NCBI RefSeq assembly: GCF_025263485.1
Contig: NZ_CP079863.1
Coordinates: 124,001-188,000, forward strand
Direction: 5' to 3'
Origin: Mycobacterium sp. SMC-2
GTDB taxonomy: Bacteria; Actinomycetota; Actinomycetes; Mycobacteriales; Mycobacteriaceae
Length of the DNA: 64,000 nucleotides
Each line of letters begins with the position of its first letter. The first letter of the stretch is position 1. A program made the position numbers and the translations under genes. Below, one piece after another: positions 24,527 through 32,898 of this stretch. The notes under the pieces were generated by a model. That model did not search any database. It worked only from the letters and a program-made list of their open reading frames with translations, and was not told where the DNA came from.

Positions 24527-24826
24527 CTAGGGCGCGCACTGCTGCGACAGGTCGATCAGATGCTGCCGCACGTCCGGATGCCGATTCAGATAGTCGATGA
24601 CGTTGCCGTTGCCGCCCTCCGCCTGCGCCTTGGCCTGCAGCTGCCGGTGGAGGTCGGGATGCCGCTGCAGATACGAGTCGATGGATTGGCCGACGGTCTG
24701 ATCACATTGGGGCGCCGCGTTGGCCACCGGGAACGCGATCACCGTCGCGGCGGTAGCCGCCAGCAAACCTCCGGCGAGTGCGCGGGACCGTCCGCTGCCA
24801 CGAGATGTCCTGGATGTCACGGTCAT
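24527..24826 (-). CDS. Secreted hemophore-related small protein
   Basis: 99 residues. A twin-arginine-free signal peptide (RSRALAGGLLAATAATVIAF, cleavage likely after ANA near residue 37) is followed by a small helical domain with SYLQRHPDLHRQL and DYLNRHPDVRQHL, and cysteines in APQCDQ and QQCAP that probably bond. The repeated YLxxHPD pattern and layout match the mycobacterial hemophore-related family (Rv0203 type). Heme binding is inferred. It stands alone on the minus strand between hsaF and the Rv3531c-like operon. Confidence 0.7.
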   Translation of the reverse strand: MTVTSRTSRGSGRSRALAGGLLAATAATVIAFPVANAAPQCDQTVGQSIDSYLQRHPDLHRQLQAKAQAEGGNGNVIDYLNRHPDVRQHLIDLSQQCAP

Positions 24827-24878
24827 GCGCGCCAGGTTACCCGCGGCAGCTTTGCGTAGCCTGTGGGCGAAGGGGCGG

Positions 24879-25940
24879 CTATTTGGTGGCGGCGGCGCCG
24901 CTTTCTTGCTCCCGCTTGATTTCCAGCGCGATGTCGATGAGCTGGTCTTCCTGGCCGCCGATGAGCTTGCGCTGACCCGCGCGGTGCAGCAGCTGGTGGG
25001 CCGGCACGCCGTAGCGCTCGGACTGGCGGATGGCGTGCTTGAGGAAGCTCGAGTACACCCCGGAATAGCCCATGATCAAGGCGTTGCGGTCCAGCAGGCA
25101 CTCGGCGGGCATGGCCGGGGCGACGACCTCTTCGGCGGCATCGGCGATGTCGAAGAAATCGATGCCGGTCTTGACGCCGATCTTGTCGAACACCCCGATG
25201 AGCGCCTCGACGGGCGCGTTGCCTGCGCCCGCGCCGAACCGGCGGCACGAGCCGTCGATCTGCTTGGCCCCGGCACGGACGGCCTCCACCGAGTTGGCCA
25301 CCCCCAGACCCAGGTTCTCGTGCCCGTGGAAGCCGACCTGGGCGTCGTCGCCGAGCTCGGCGACCAGTGCGGCCACCCGGTCGCGCACGCCTTCGAGGAC
25401 CAGCGCGCCGGCCGAATCGACCACATAGACGCACTGGCAACCGGCGTCGGCCATGATTCGGGCCTGCTGCGCGAGTTTTTCCGGCGGAATCGTGTGACTC
25501 ATCATCAGGAACCCGACGGTCTCCAGGCCCAGCTCGCGGGCCAGGCCGAAGTGCTGGATGGAGACGTCGGCCTCGGTGCAATGGGTGGCGATCCGGCAGA
25601 TCGACCCGCCGTTGTTCTGGGCTTCCTTGATGTCCTCCTTGGTGCCCACGCCGGGCAGCATCAAGAAGGCGATCTTGGCCTCTTTCGCCGTCTCGGCGGC
25701 CAGCTTGATCAGCTCCTGCTCGGGGGTCTTGGAGAACCCGTAATTGAAACTCGACCCGCCCAGCCCGTCACCGTGCGTGACCTCGATGACCGGCACCCCC
25801 GCGGTGTCCAGGGCGGCCACGATGGCACCCACCTCTTCTTTGGTGAACTGGTGGCGCTTGTGATGGGAGCCGTCGCGCAACGACGTGTCGGTCAGCCGGA
25901 CGTCCCAAACCGGGTTGAAGAAAATCTCCTTGGTGCTCAT
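24879..25940 (-). CDS. hsaF: 4-hydroxy-2-oxohexanoate aldolase HsaF
   Basis: 353 residues. DRE-TIM type aldolase: [19 protein letters not shown] near residue 15 carries the metal-binding Asp and catalytic residues; [19 protein letters not shown] near residue 200 supplies the HxH metal ligands. It splits 4-hydroxy-2-oxohexanoate into pyruvate and propanal, which is passed to HsaG. ATG at 25940 overlaps the hsaG stop by 4 bases (ATGA). Last gene of hsaEGF. Confidence 0.93.
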   Translation of the reverse strand: MSTKEIFFNPVWDVRLTDTSLRDGSHHKRHQFTKEEVGAIVAALDTAGVPVIEVTHGDGLGGSSFNYGFSKTPEQELIKLAAETAKEAKIAFLMLPGVGTKEDIKEAQNNGGSICRIATHCTEADVSIQHFGLARELGLETVGFLMMSHTIPPEKLAQQARIMADAGCQCVYVVDSAGALVLEGVRDRVAALVAELGDDAQVGFHGHENLGLGVANSVEAVRAGAKQIDGSCRRFGAGAGNAPVEALIGVFDKIGVKTGIDFFDIADAAEEVVAPAMPAECLLDRNALIMGYSGVYSSFLKHAIRQSERYGVPAHQLLHRAGQRKLIGGQEDQLIDIALEIKREQESGAAATK

Positions 25941-26869
25941 GCTTGCATTCCTCCCGCCGTCGCGGACAGGGATTCCTTCGCGATCTCCTCGCCGACCTTG
26001 GTGGCCGCGGCGGTCATGATGTCCAGGTTGCCCGCATACGGGGGCAGGTAATCGCCGGCGCCCTCCACCTCGACGAAGGTGGTGACCACCGCCTGGCCGC
26101 CGGAGTTGAGCGACGGCTCGTCGAACTGCGGCTCGTTGAGCAACCGGTATCCCGGCACGTAGGTCTGCACCTCGGCCACCACGTCGTGGATGGACTTGGC
26201 GATCGCGTCGCGGTCGGCGTCCTCGGGGATGGCGCAGAAGATGGTGTCGCGCATGATCATCGGCGGATCGGCCGGGTTGAGGATGATGATCGCCTTGCCG
26301 CGCTTGGCGCCACCGATGGTCTCCACGCCCCTGCTGGTGGTCTTGGTGAACTCGTCGATGTTCGCCCGCGTCCCGGGACCCGCGGAAACGGAAGCCACCG
26401 ACGCCACGATCTCGGCGTAGGGCACGTCGACCACGCGCGACACCGCGTAGACGATCGGGATCGTGGCCTGGCCGCCGCAGGTGATCATGTTGACGTTCGG
26501 CGCGTCCAGGTGCTGGCGCAGGTTCGCCGGCGGGATTACCGCCGGGCCCACCGCTGCCGGGGTCAAGTCGATGGCCCGAATCCCCGCGGCCTCATACTTC
26601 GGGGCCGCGTCCCGGTGCACGTACGCGCTGGTCGCCTCGAACACCAGGTCGGGCTTCTCCGGCTGGGCCAGCAACCAGTCGACCCCCTCGTGCGTGGTCT
26701 CCAGGCCCAGCTTGCGGGCCCGGGCCAGGCCCTCGCTGTCCGGGTCGATGCCCACCATCCAGCGCGGCTCGAGCCAGTCGGACCGCAGCAGCTTGTACAG
26801 CAGGTCAGTACTGATGTTTCCCGACCCGACAATCGCCACTTTTAAGGCCACACTCGCCTTAGCCGGCAT
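25937..26869 (-). CDS. hsaG: Acylating propionaldehyde dehydrogenase HsaG
   Basis: 310 residues (M. tuberculosis 303). NAD-binding [14 protein letters not shown] at the N-terminus, catalytic Cys in [16 protein letters not shown] near residue 130, [18 protein letters not shown] and [17 protein letters not shown]. Converts propanal with CoA and NAD to propionyl-CoA while bound to HsaF. ATG at 26869 follows AAAGGAG. A dyad-symmetric AT-rich hairpin separates it from hsaE. Confidence 0.93.
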   Translation of the reverse strand: MPAKASVALKVAIVGSGNISTDLLYKLLRSDWLEPRWMVGIDPDSEGLARARKLGLETTHEGVDWLLAQPEKPDLVFEATSAYVHRDAAPKYEAAGIRAIDLTPAAVGPAVIPPANLRQHLDAPNVNMITCGGQATIPIVYAVSRVVDVPYAEIVASVASVSAGPGTRANIDEFTKTTSRGVETIGGAKRGKAIIILNPADPPMIMRDTIFCAIPEDADRDAIAKSIHDVVAEVQTYVPGYRLLNEPQFDEPSLNSGGQAVVTTFVEVEGAGDYLPPYAGNLDIMTAAATKVGEEIAKESLSATAGGMQA

Positions 26870-26886
26870 GACGCTCCTTTGCGAAG

Positions 26887-26922
26887 GTCTCGATATTTAA
26901 GTCCGACGATTTAAATCGAGAC
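26887..26922. repeat. AT-rich inverted repeat between hsaE and hsaG
   Basis: GTCTCGAT (26887-26894) pairs exactly with ATCGAGAC (26915-26922), and inner TTTAA (26896-26900) with TTAAA (26911-26915) is nearly contiguous. It overlaps the hsaE stop codon and lies about 18 bases before the hsaG start on the mRNA. Such AT-rich dyads are rare in this sequence. It could be an mRNA-processing or attenuation element that sets the hsaE:hsaG ratio. Confidence 0.45.
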
Positions 26923-27707
26923 TATTCGAATGACAACTGAACGGAACCAAGCCCGGCGAAGTCGGCCACAAACTGGTCGCCGGCGTGCACGTCGATCGCT
27001 CGCGTGCACGATCCGGGTAGCACCACGTCGCCCTTGCGCAAACGTACGCCGAAGCCCTCGACCTTGCGGGCCAGCCAGGCCACCGCGGTGACCGGGTTGC
27101 CCAGCACCGCGTCGGTGCGGCCCTTGGCGACCACCTCACCGTTGCGGGTGAGGACCGCATCGATCCCCTTGACGTCAAGGTCGTGCGGCGAGACGCGAGC
27201 CTTGCCCAACACGAAGCCCGCCGACGAGGCGTTGTCGGCGATGGTGTCGCACAACTCGATCTTCCAGTCGGTGATCCTGGTGTCGATCAACTCGATCGAC
27301 GGGACCAGCGCCTCGGTGGCCGCCAGCACGTCGTCCTCGGTGCAGTCGGCGCCCGGCAGGTCGGCGTTGAGGATGAAACCGACCTCCACCTCGACCCTCG
27401 GCCACAGGTAGCGACCCACCTCCACCGGGGTGTCTTCGAACAATTGCATCTCGTCGAGCAAATGCCCGTAGTCCGGCTCGTCGACCCCCATCATCTGCTG
27501 GATCGCCTTCGACGACAGGCCCACCTTGTGGCCGAGCACCCGGGCCCCCTCGGCGACCCGTTGGCGGATGTTGATCAGCTGGATCTCATACGCGTCGACG
27601 ACGTCGATGTCCGGGTGGGCGGCGGTCAGCGGAGCGATCGGCAGGCGGCTCCGTTCGGCCTGCGCCAGGTCGGCAGCAAGCTCGTCTCGTGTCGCAACAC
27701 TGAGCAT
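26922..27707 (-). CDS. hsaE: 2-hydroxyhexa-2,4-dienoate hydratase HsaE
   Basis: 261 residues, the same as M. tuberculosis HsaE. FAH/MhpD-family features: GHKVGLSSKAIQQMMGVDEP near residue 63, VEVEVGFILNADLPG (metal-binding Glu residues), PSIELIDTRITDWKI and the C-terminal GDQFVADFAGLGSV. Hydrates the dienoate made by HsaD from rings A/B. ATG at 27707 was chosen on length. First gene of hsaEGF, divergent from kstD across a KstR operator. Confidence 0.93.
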   Translation of the reverse strand: MLSVATRDELAADLAQAERSRLPIAPLTAAHPDIDVVDAYEIQLINIRQRVAEGARVLGHKVGLSSKAIQQMMGVDEPDYGHLLDEMQLFEDTPVEVGRYLWPRVEVEVGFILNADLPGADCTEDDVLAATEALVPSIELIDTRITDWKIELCDTIADNASSAGFVLGKARVSPHDLDVKGIDAVLTRNGEVVAKGRTDAVLGNPVTAVAWLARKVEGFGVRLRKGDVVLPGSCTRAIDVHAGDQFVADFAGLGSVQLSFE

Positions 27708-27764
27708 CTGCAGAAGTCCCCTCGTCCGTGTGACCGGCCCAGTAGCGCCCGGCCCGCGCAATTC

Positions 27765-27778
27765 TATAACGTGTTCTA
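27765..27778. promoter_or_regulatory. KstR-type operator between hsaE and kstD
   Basis: TATAACGTGTTCTA fits TnnAACnnGTTnnA. It ends one base before the kstD ATG (27780), so kstD can hardly have a leader. TAACGT (27767-27772), 7 bases before the ATG, is the likely -10. hsaE starts 57 bases to the other side. Confidence 0.88.
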
Positions 27779-27779
27779 C

Positions 27780-29462
27780 ATGACAGCACAGGAGCACGAC
27801 GTCGTCGTGGTCGGGAGCGGCGGAGCCGGCATGGTGGCTGCCCTTACCGCCGCTCACCAGGGGCTTTCCACCGTAGTCATCGAGAAAGCTGCGCATTTTG
27901 GCGGCTCGACCGCACGGTCCGGTGGGGGCGTCTGGATTCCCAACAACGAGGTGCTCAAGCGTGACGGCGTCCGGGACAGCGCCGAGGCGGCCCGGACCTA
28001 CCTGCACGGCATCATCGGCGACATCGTCGAACCGGAGCGCATCGACACCTACCTCGACCGTGGGCCCGAGATGCTCTCGTTTGTGCTGAAGCACACCCCG
28101 CTGAAGATGTGCTGGGTTCCGCGCTACTCCGACTACTACCCCGAGGCGCCGGGCGGCCGCGCCGAAGGCCGCTCGATCGAGCCGAAGCCATTCGACGCCC
28201 GCAAGCTGGGTGCCGACATGCCCGGGCTGGAGCCGGCTTACGGCAAGGTGCCGCTCAACGTCGTTGTGATGCAACAGGACTACGTGCGGCTGAACCAGCT
28301 GAAGCGGCACCCGCGGGGCGTGCTGCGCAGCCTGAGGGTCGGCGCCCGCACGATGTGGGCGAAGGCGACCGGCAAGAACCTCGTCGGCATGGGCCGGGCG
28401 TTGATCGGCCCGCTGCGGATCGGGTTGCAGGAGGCCGGCGTTCCGGTGTTGCTCAACACCGCGCTGACCGACCTGTACGTCGAGGACGACGTGGTGCGCG
28501 GGGTCTATGTCCGCGACACCGGCGCATCGGAGTCATCCGAGCCGAGGCTGATCCGGGCCCGGCGGGGGGTGATCCTCGCCTCCGGCGGTTTCGAGCACAA
28601 CGAACAGATGCGGGTGAAGTATCAGCGTGCGCCGATCACCACGGAGTGGACCGTCGGAGCCAAGGCCAACACCGGCGACGGCATCCTCGCCGCCGAAAAG
28701 CTCGGGGCCGCACTGGAACTGATGGAAGATGCCTGGTGGGGCCCGACGGTGCCGCTGGTGGGTGCGCCGTGGTTCGCGTTGTCGGAACGCAATTCGCCGG
28801 GATCGATCATCGTCAACATGTCGGGCAAGCGGTTCATGAACGAGTCGATGCCCTACGTCGAGGCCTGCCACCACATGTACGGCGGGGAATTCGGCCAGGG
28901 GCCCGGGCCGGGCGAGAACATTCCGGCGTGGCTGGTGTTCGACCAGCAATACCGGGACCGCTACATCTTCGCGGGATTGCAGCCGGGACAACGCATTCCC
29001 CGCAAGTGGATGGATTCCGGGGTCATCATCCAGGGCGAGACGCTCGAGGAGCTTGCCCAGAAGGCCGGCCTGCCCGTTGCCGAGTTCACCGCGACGGTGG
29101 CGCGATTCAACGGCTTCGCCCGCTCGGGCGTCGACGAGGACTACCACCGCGGCGAGAGCGCGTACGACCGCTACTACGGCGACCCGACCAACAAGCCGAA
29201 TCCCAACCTGGGCGAGCTCACCCACGCGCCGTACTACGCCGCCAAGATGGTGCCCGGGGACTTGGGCACCAAGGGCGGCGTCCGCACCGACGTCCACGGC
29301 CGTGCGCTGCGGGACGACGGCACGATCATCGAAGGCCTTTATGCCGCAGGCAATGTCAGCGCACCGGTGATGGGCCACACCTATCCGGGGCCGGGCGGCA
29401 CGATAGGGCCGGCGATGACCTTCGGATACCTGGCCGCACTGCACATTGCGGGGGAACGCTGA
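27780..29462 (+). CDS. kstD: 3-ketosteroid delta1-dehydrogenase KstD
   Basis: 560 residues (M. tuberculosis 563). FAD-binding VVVVGSGGAGMVAALTAA at residues 9-26, then KAAHFGGSTARSGGGVWIP; the C-terminal catalytic domain has GNVSAPVMGHTYPGPGG near residue 530. It introduces the C1-C2 double bond of ring A, working with KshA to open ring B. ATG at 27780 is chosen because a longer frame would cross the KstR operator and the hsaE promoter; no Shine-Dalgarno is present, consistent with a leaderless start. The stop overlaps hsd4B (TGATG). Confidence 0.95.
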   Translation: MTAQEHDVVVVGSGGAGMVAALTAAHQGLSTVVIEKAAHFGGSTARSGGGVWIPNNEVLKRDGVRDSAEAARTYLHGIIGDIVEPERIDTYLDRGPEMLSFVLKHTPLKMCWVPRYSDYYPEAPGGRAEGRSIEPKPFDARKLGADMPGLEPAYGKVPLNVVVMQQDYVRLNQLKRHPRGVLRSLRVGARTMWAKATGKNLVGMGRALIGPLRIGLQEAGVPVLLNTALTDLYVEDDVVRGVYVRDTGASESSEPRLIRARRGVILASGGFEHNEQMRVKYQRAPITTEWTVGAKANTGDGILAAEKLGAALELMEDAWWGPTVPLVGAPWFALSERNSPGSIIVNMSGKRFMNESMPYVEACHHMYGGEFGQGPGPGENIPAWLVFDQQYRDRYIFAGLQPGQRIPRKWMDSGVIIQGETLEELAQKAGLPVAEFTATVARFNGFARSGVDEDYHRGESAYDRYYGDPTNKPNPNLGELTHAPYYAAKMVPGDLGTKGGVRTDVHGRALRDDGTIIEGLYAAGNVSAPVMGHTYPGPGGTIGPAMTFGYLAALHIAGER

Positions 29463-30322
29463 TGCCCATTGACGTAGACGTCGCGCTGGCCGCCGAGCTG
29501 GAGCCCATCGACTTCTCGTGGACGAGCAGCGATGTCCAGCTCTACCACCTTGCGCTGGGGGCGGGTAAGGACCCCATGGACCCGCGCGAACTGCGCTACC
29601 TCGCTGACGACACACCGCAGGTTCTGCCGACGTTCGGCAACGTCGCGGCCTCCTTCCACATGACCAAGCCGCCGACCGTGCAATTCCCCGGCATCGACAT
29701 CGAGCTGGGCAAGGTGCTGCACGCCAGCGAGCGGGTGGAGGTGCCCGGGCCGCTGCCGCCCTCGGGGTCGGCCCGCGCCGTCACCCGGTTCACCGATATC
29801 TGGGACAAGGGCAAGGCAGCGGTGATCTGGAGCGAGACGACGGTCAGCGCGCCAGACGGCACGCTGCTGTGGACGCAGCGGCGGTCCATCTTCGCCCGTG
29901 GCGAGGGCGGATTCGGCGGCGAGCGCGGCCCGTCGACGGGCGACGCGGCGCCGGACCGGGCGCCGGACATGGAGGTCGCGGTGCCGATCCTGCCGCAGCA
30001 GGCGCTGCTGTACCGGCTGTGCGGGGACCGCAACCCGCTGCACTCCGATCCGGAATTCGCTGCGGCCGCCGGCTTTTCGCAGCCCATTCTGCACGGCCTA
30101 TGCACGTACGGCATGACGTGCAAGGCGATCGTCGACACGCTGCTGGACGGCGACGCCGGGGCGGTGGCCGCCTACGGCGCACGCTTCGCCGGGGTGGCGT
30201 TCCCCGGCGAGACGCTCAACGTCGGCATCTGGAAGGAAGGCGGGCGGCTGCTGGCCAGCGTTGTCGCGCCTTCGCGCGACAACGCTGTGGTGCTCAGCGG
30301 CGTCGAGTTGGTGCCCGCCTAG
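29462..30322 (+). CDS. hsd4B: MaoC-type enoyl-CoA hydratase Hsd4B (Rv3538 equivalent)
   Basis: 286 residues, the same as Rv3538. Double hot-dog fold; the catalytic hydratase-2 motif LCGDRNPLHSDPEFAAAAGF is near residue 190, followed by ILHGLCTYGM. It hydrates sterol-side-chain enoyl-CoA; in M. tuberculosis it is thought to give the opposite stereoisomer to EchA19, a statement I recall but cannot check here. Translationally coupled to kstD. Ends just before a pair of hairpins. Confidence 0.9.
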   Translation: MPIDVDVALAAELEPIDFSWTSSDVQLYHLALGAGKDPMDPRELRYLADDTPQVLPTFGNVAASFHMTKPPTVQFPGIDIELGKVLHASERVEVPGPLPPSGSARAVTRFTDIWDKGKAAVIWSETTVSAPDGTLLWTQRRSIFARGEGGFGGERGPSTGDAAPDRAPDMEVAVPILPQQALLYRLCGDRNPLHSDPEFAAAAGFSQPILHGLCTYGMTCKAIVDTLLDGDAGAVAAYGARFAGVAFPGETLNVGIWKEGGRLLASVVAPSRDNAVVLSGVELVPA

Positions 30323-30331
30323 GGGCCCTCG

Positions 30332-30388
30332 CCCCGAGTGTGACGCTGCAGTCACATTCGGGGCCCAGCGTGACGGCAACGTCACGCT
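30332..30388. terminator. Two adjacent hairpins, left flank of DUF559 gene 2
   Basis: First stem: CCCCGAGTGTGAC (30332-30344) with GTCACATTCGGGG (30351-30363), 12 of 13 pairs plus a G-U. Second stem: AGCGTGACG (30367-30375) with CGTCACGCT (30380-30388), perfect. They lie between convergent hsd4B (stop 30322) and the DUF559 gene, whose stop (30382-30384) is inside the second stem. A bidirectional terminator is likely; the AGCGTGA core is shared with the repeats around DUF559 gene 1. Confidence 0.65.
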
Positions 30389-31221
30389 CGACAAGCCAGT
30401 GCTGCCCTTACTCGGCGAACGATGTCGGCTGGGCGGTCGCCTGCGACCACCCGGATGACTATCCATCCGCGACGTTGCAGCTTCTCTAGTCGCCTGATGT
30501 CCCAGTGGTACTGGGAGCGATCGTTGCGATGCTGGTCCCCGTCGTACTCGACCGCGACTTTGACATCTTCCCAACCCATGTCCAGATATGCGATTGCACT
30601 CCCGAATTCGTCGAACACCGGGATCTGCGTCTGTGGCCGTGGCAGACCCGCCTGCACCAGAACCAGGCGCAACCAGGTCTCCTTCGGCGACTGCGCGCCG
30701 GCGTCCACCAGGTCGAGTGAGCCGCGTGCTCGTTCAATTCCGCGACGTCCGCGGTATCGAGCCACCAACAGTTCGGCGTCGGCCATCTTGACATCGGTGG
30801 CGCGAGCCAGCGCGTCAATCGCGGCGACCGCTGTTGTCTGTGGATACCAGCAAGCGAGGTCGAGCGCGGTGCGCGCCGGAGTCGTAACCGCGATGCCGTC
30901 GATCAGCCCGACCTCGTCACTTTCGAGCCGATCCCCCCATATCTGCAGACCCGGCAGTGCATGCCGGTTGTCATGGATGACGTCCACGGGCCGATGTGCG
31001 TCGACCCACTCACTACCGTGCAGATCCGCGGCCGAGAAGCCGGCAATGACACCGCGGCGGCCCGACCACAGCCACGCGGCCCGGGCACGAAGCCGATGAG
31101 TGAGCTCGGTTCCTTCGGTTACATAGACATCGCGGAACACCCGCGTGTACTTCCGGCGCAGTTGACTATGCGATAGGGCTCCGGCGGCCACGGCCTCGCT
31201 GCCGATGAACGGTTCTCCCAT
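30382..31221 (-). CDS. DUF559 nuclease-fold protein 2, paralogue of the gene at 11403
   Basis: 279 residues that align without gaps to the protein at 11403-12242, more than half identical by eye. N-terminal AbiEi-like part with FRDVYVTEGTEL. The C-terminal PD-(D/E)XK-like core has Asp in YLDMGW, then KVAVEYDGDQHRNDR, and DIRRLEKLQRRGWIVIRV. The motif order EYDGD here is the canonical DUF559 form, where gene 1 has DYEGD. The stop (CGA GCG TGA) is again within a hairpin arm. Hairpin repeats flank both ends. In M. tuberculosis this place holds a PPE gene. Confidence 0.7.
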   Translation of the reverse strand: MGEPFIGSEAVAAGALSHSQLRRKYTRVFRDVYVTEGTELTHRLRARAAWLWSGRRGVIAGFSAADLHGSEWVDAHRPVDVIHDNRHALPGLQIWGDRLESDEVGLIDGIAVTTPARTALDLACWYPQTTAVAAIDALARATDVKMADAELLVARYRGRRGIERARGSLDLVDAGAQSPKETWLRLVLVQAGLPRPQTQIPVFDEFGSAIAYLDMGWEDVKVAVEYDGDQHRNDRSQYHWDIRRLEKLQRRGWIVIRVVAGDRPADIVRRVRAALACRA

Positions 31222-31252
31222 GGCCGCAGTGTGTCAGCGACCACCGACACGG

Positions 31253-31312
31253 CTCGAGCGTGACGCTGTGGTCACGGTCGCGGCCCAGCGTGACCGCAGC
31301 GTCACGCTCGAG
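31253..31312. repeat. Long cruciform repeat with GAGCGTGA core, right flank of DUF559 gene 2
   Basis: CTCGAGCGTGACGCTG (31253-31268) and its exact reverse complement (31297-31312) form a perfect 16-bp outer stem. Inside it GGTCACG (31270-31276) pairs with CGTGACC (31289-31295). It lies between the DUF559 gene start (31221) and the ltp2 stop (31328). Confidence 0.75.
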
Positions 31313-31327
31313 GCCAAAAGAGTCGGG

Positions 31328-32497
31328 TTAGCCGAGGATGAGGCCCGAGGTCGGCACACCGGTTCCCGCGGTGACGAGGACGTGCTCGACGTCGGGGACC
31401 GGGTTCACCGAGGTGCCGCGCAATTGCCGCACGCCCTCGGCGATCCCGTTCATCCCGTGGATGTAGGCCTCGCCGAGTTGCCCGCCATGCGTGTTGATGG
31501 GCAGCCGGCCACCAACCTCGATTGCGCCGTCGGCGATGAAGTCCTTGGCCTCGCCCTTGCCGCAGAACCCCAACTCCTCCAACTGAATCAGCGTGAAGGG
31601 GGTGAAGTGGTCGTACAGGATGGCGGTCTGGATGTCGGAGGGCTGCAGGCCGGATTGCTGCCACAGCTGCTGACCCACCACGCCCATCTCGGGCAGACCC
31701 AGTTCCGGCCGGTAGTAACTGACCATCGTGTATTGGTCGGGGCTCGAGCCCTGCGACGCCGCCTCGATGACGGCCGGCCGCTGCTTGAGGTCCCGCGCGC
31801 GCTCCACGGACGTCACCACGATCGCGACCGCGCCGTCGGTTTCCTGGCAGCAGTCCAGCAGCCGCAGCGGCTCGGCGATCCACCGCGAATTCTGGTGGTC
31901 CTCAATGGTTATCGGCTTCTCGTAGAAGTAGGCCTTCGGGTTCTTGGCGGCGTGCTTGCGGTCGGCCACCGAGATGACACCGAAGTCGCGACTGGTCGCA
32001 CCGGACAGGTGCATGTAGCGCTGGGCGATCATGGCGACCTGCGCGGCCGGGGTCGAGAGCCCGTGCGGGTAGGAGAACGCATTGTCCGCCGCGGTCGAAT
32101 CGGCCTGTGCGCGGGCATCTCCGGCCAGTCGGGTCTGCACCTGACCGAACCGCATGCCCGACCGTTCGTTGAACGCCCGGTACGCCACCACGACCTCGGC
32201 CACCCCGGTGGCGACGGCGAGCGCCGCCTGCTGGACGGTCGCGCACGCGGCGCCGCCGCCGTAGCCGATCTGCGAGAAGAACTTCAGGTCACCGATGCCG
32301 ACCGCGCGCGCGACCGCGGTCTCGTTGTTGGTGTCCATCGTGAAGGTGGTCAGCCCGTCGACATCCGACGGCGAAAGACCGGCGTCGTCCAGGGCGTCCA
32401 GCACCGCCTCGGCCGCCAACCGCAGCTCGCTTCGACCGGAGTCCTTCGAGAAGTCGGTGGCGCCGATTCCGGCGATCGCCGCTTTACCGGAGAGCAT
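31328..32497 (-). CDS. ltp2: Steroid side-chain aldolase subunit Ltp2
   Basis: 389 residues (M. tuberculosis 386), thiolase-like SCP2 type. Landmarks: FFSQIGYGGGAACATVQQAAL near residue 85, LLDCCQETDGAVAIVVTS, AILYDHFTPFTLIQLEELGF and INTHGGQLGEAYIHGMNG. Ltp2 with ChsH2's DUF35 domain performs the retro-aldol cleavage that releases propionyl-CoA and leaves androstenedione. Start overlaps the chsH1 stop (TGATG). Last gene of the cyp125-fadE28-fadE29-chsH2-chsH1-ltp2 operon. Confidence 0.92.
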   Translation of the reverse strand: MLSGKAAIAGIGATDFSKDSGRSELRLAAEAVLDALDDAGLSPSDVDGLTTFTMDTNNETAVARAVGIGDLKFFSQIGYGGGAACATVQQAALAVATGVAEVVVAYRAFNERSGMRFGQVQTRLAGDARAQADSTAADNAFSYPHGLSTPAAQVAMIAQRYMHLSGATSRDFGVISVADRKHAAKNPKAYFYEKPITIEDHQNSRWIAEPLRLLDCCQETDGAVAIVVTSVERARDLKQRPAVIEAASQGSSPDQYTMVSYYRPELGLPEMGVVGQQLWQQSGLQPSDIQTAILYDHFTPFTLIQLEELGFCGKGEAKDFIADGAIEVGGRLPINTHGGQLGEAYIHGMNGIAEGVRQLRGTSVNPVPDVEHVLVTAGTGVPTSGLILG

Positions 32498-32898
32498 CAG
32501 GAGTCCCCCATCGTGAGCGTCACGGTCGCGATGACGTGGTCGCCAAGGCTGTTGCGCCCGAACACCTTCACCGTGATGAGGCCGTCGTCCACGGCGGTCA
32601 CCTCGCCGGAGAAGGTCACCGTGTCGTAGGCGTACCACGGCACGCCGAGCCGCAGCCCGATGGACTTGATCAGCGCGGAGGGTCCCGCCCAGTCGGTGAC
32701 GTAGCGCTGCACCAGCCCGGTGTCGGTCAGGATGTTGACGAAGATGTCCTTCGACCCCTTGGCCTGCGCCAGATCGCGGTCATGGTGCACGTCCTGAAAG
32801 TCCCGCGTCGCCAGGGCCGTCGAGATGATGAAGGTCGGGTCGCCGTGCAGCTTCAGCTCAGGCAGGACGGTGCCGACTTGGATGGCGGGTGCGCTCAT
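32497..32898 (-). CDS. chsH1: ChsH1, MaoC-like hydratase subunit (Rv3541c equivalent)
   Basis: 133 residues, a single hot-dog domain. TRDFQDVHHDRDLAQAKGSKDIFVN carries the Asp/His catalytic positions (DxxxxHxD) near residue 33. With ChsH2 it forms the hydratase for the C17 propenoyl side chain (3-OPDC-CoA). ATG at 32898 overlaps the chsH2 stop (ATGA). Part of the igr operon. Confidence 0.92.
   Translation of the reverse strand: MSAPAIQVGTVLPELKLHGDPTFIISTALATRDFQDVHHDRDLAQAKGSKDIFVNILTDTGLVQRYVTDWAGPSALIKSIGLRLGVPWYAYDTVTFSGEVTAVDDGLITVKVFGRNSLGDHVIATVTLTMGDS

Noticed and set aside
27183..27779. 199-codon N-terminal extension of KstD
   Set aside because: It runs antisense through hsaE and through the KstR operator; the FAD motif begins correctly from ATG 27780.
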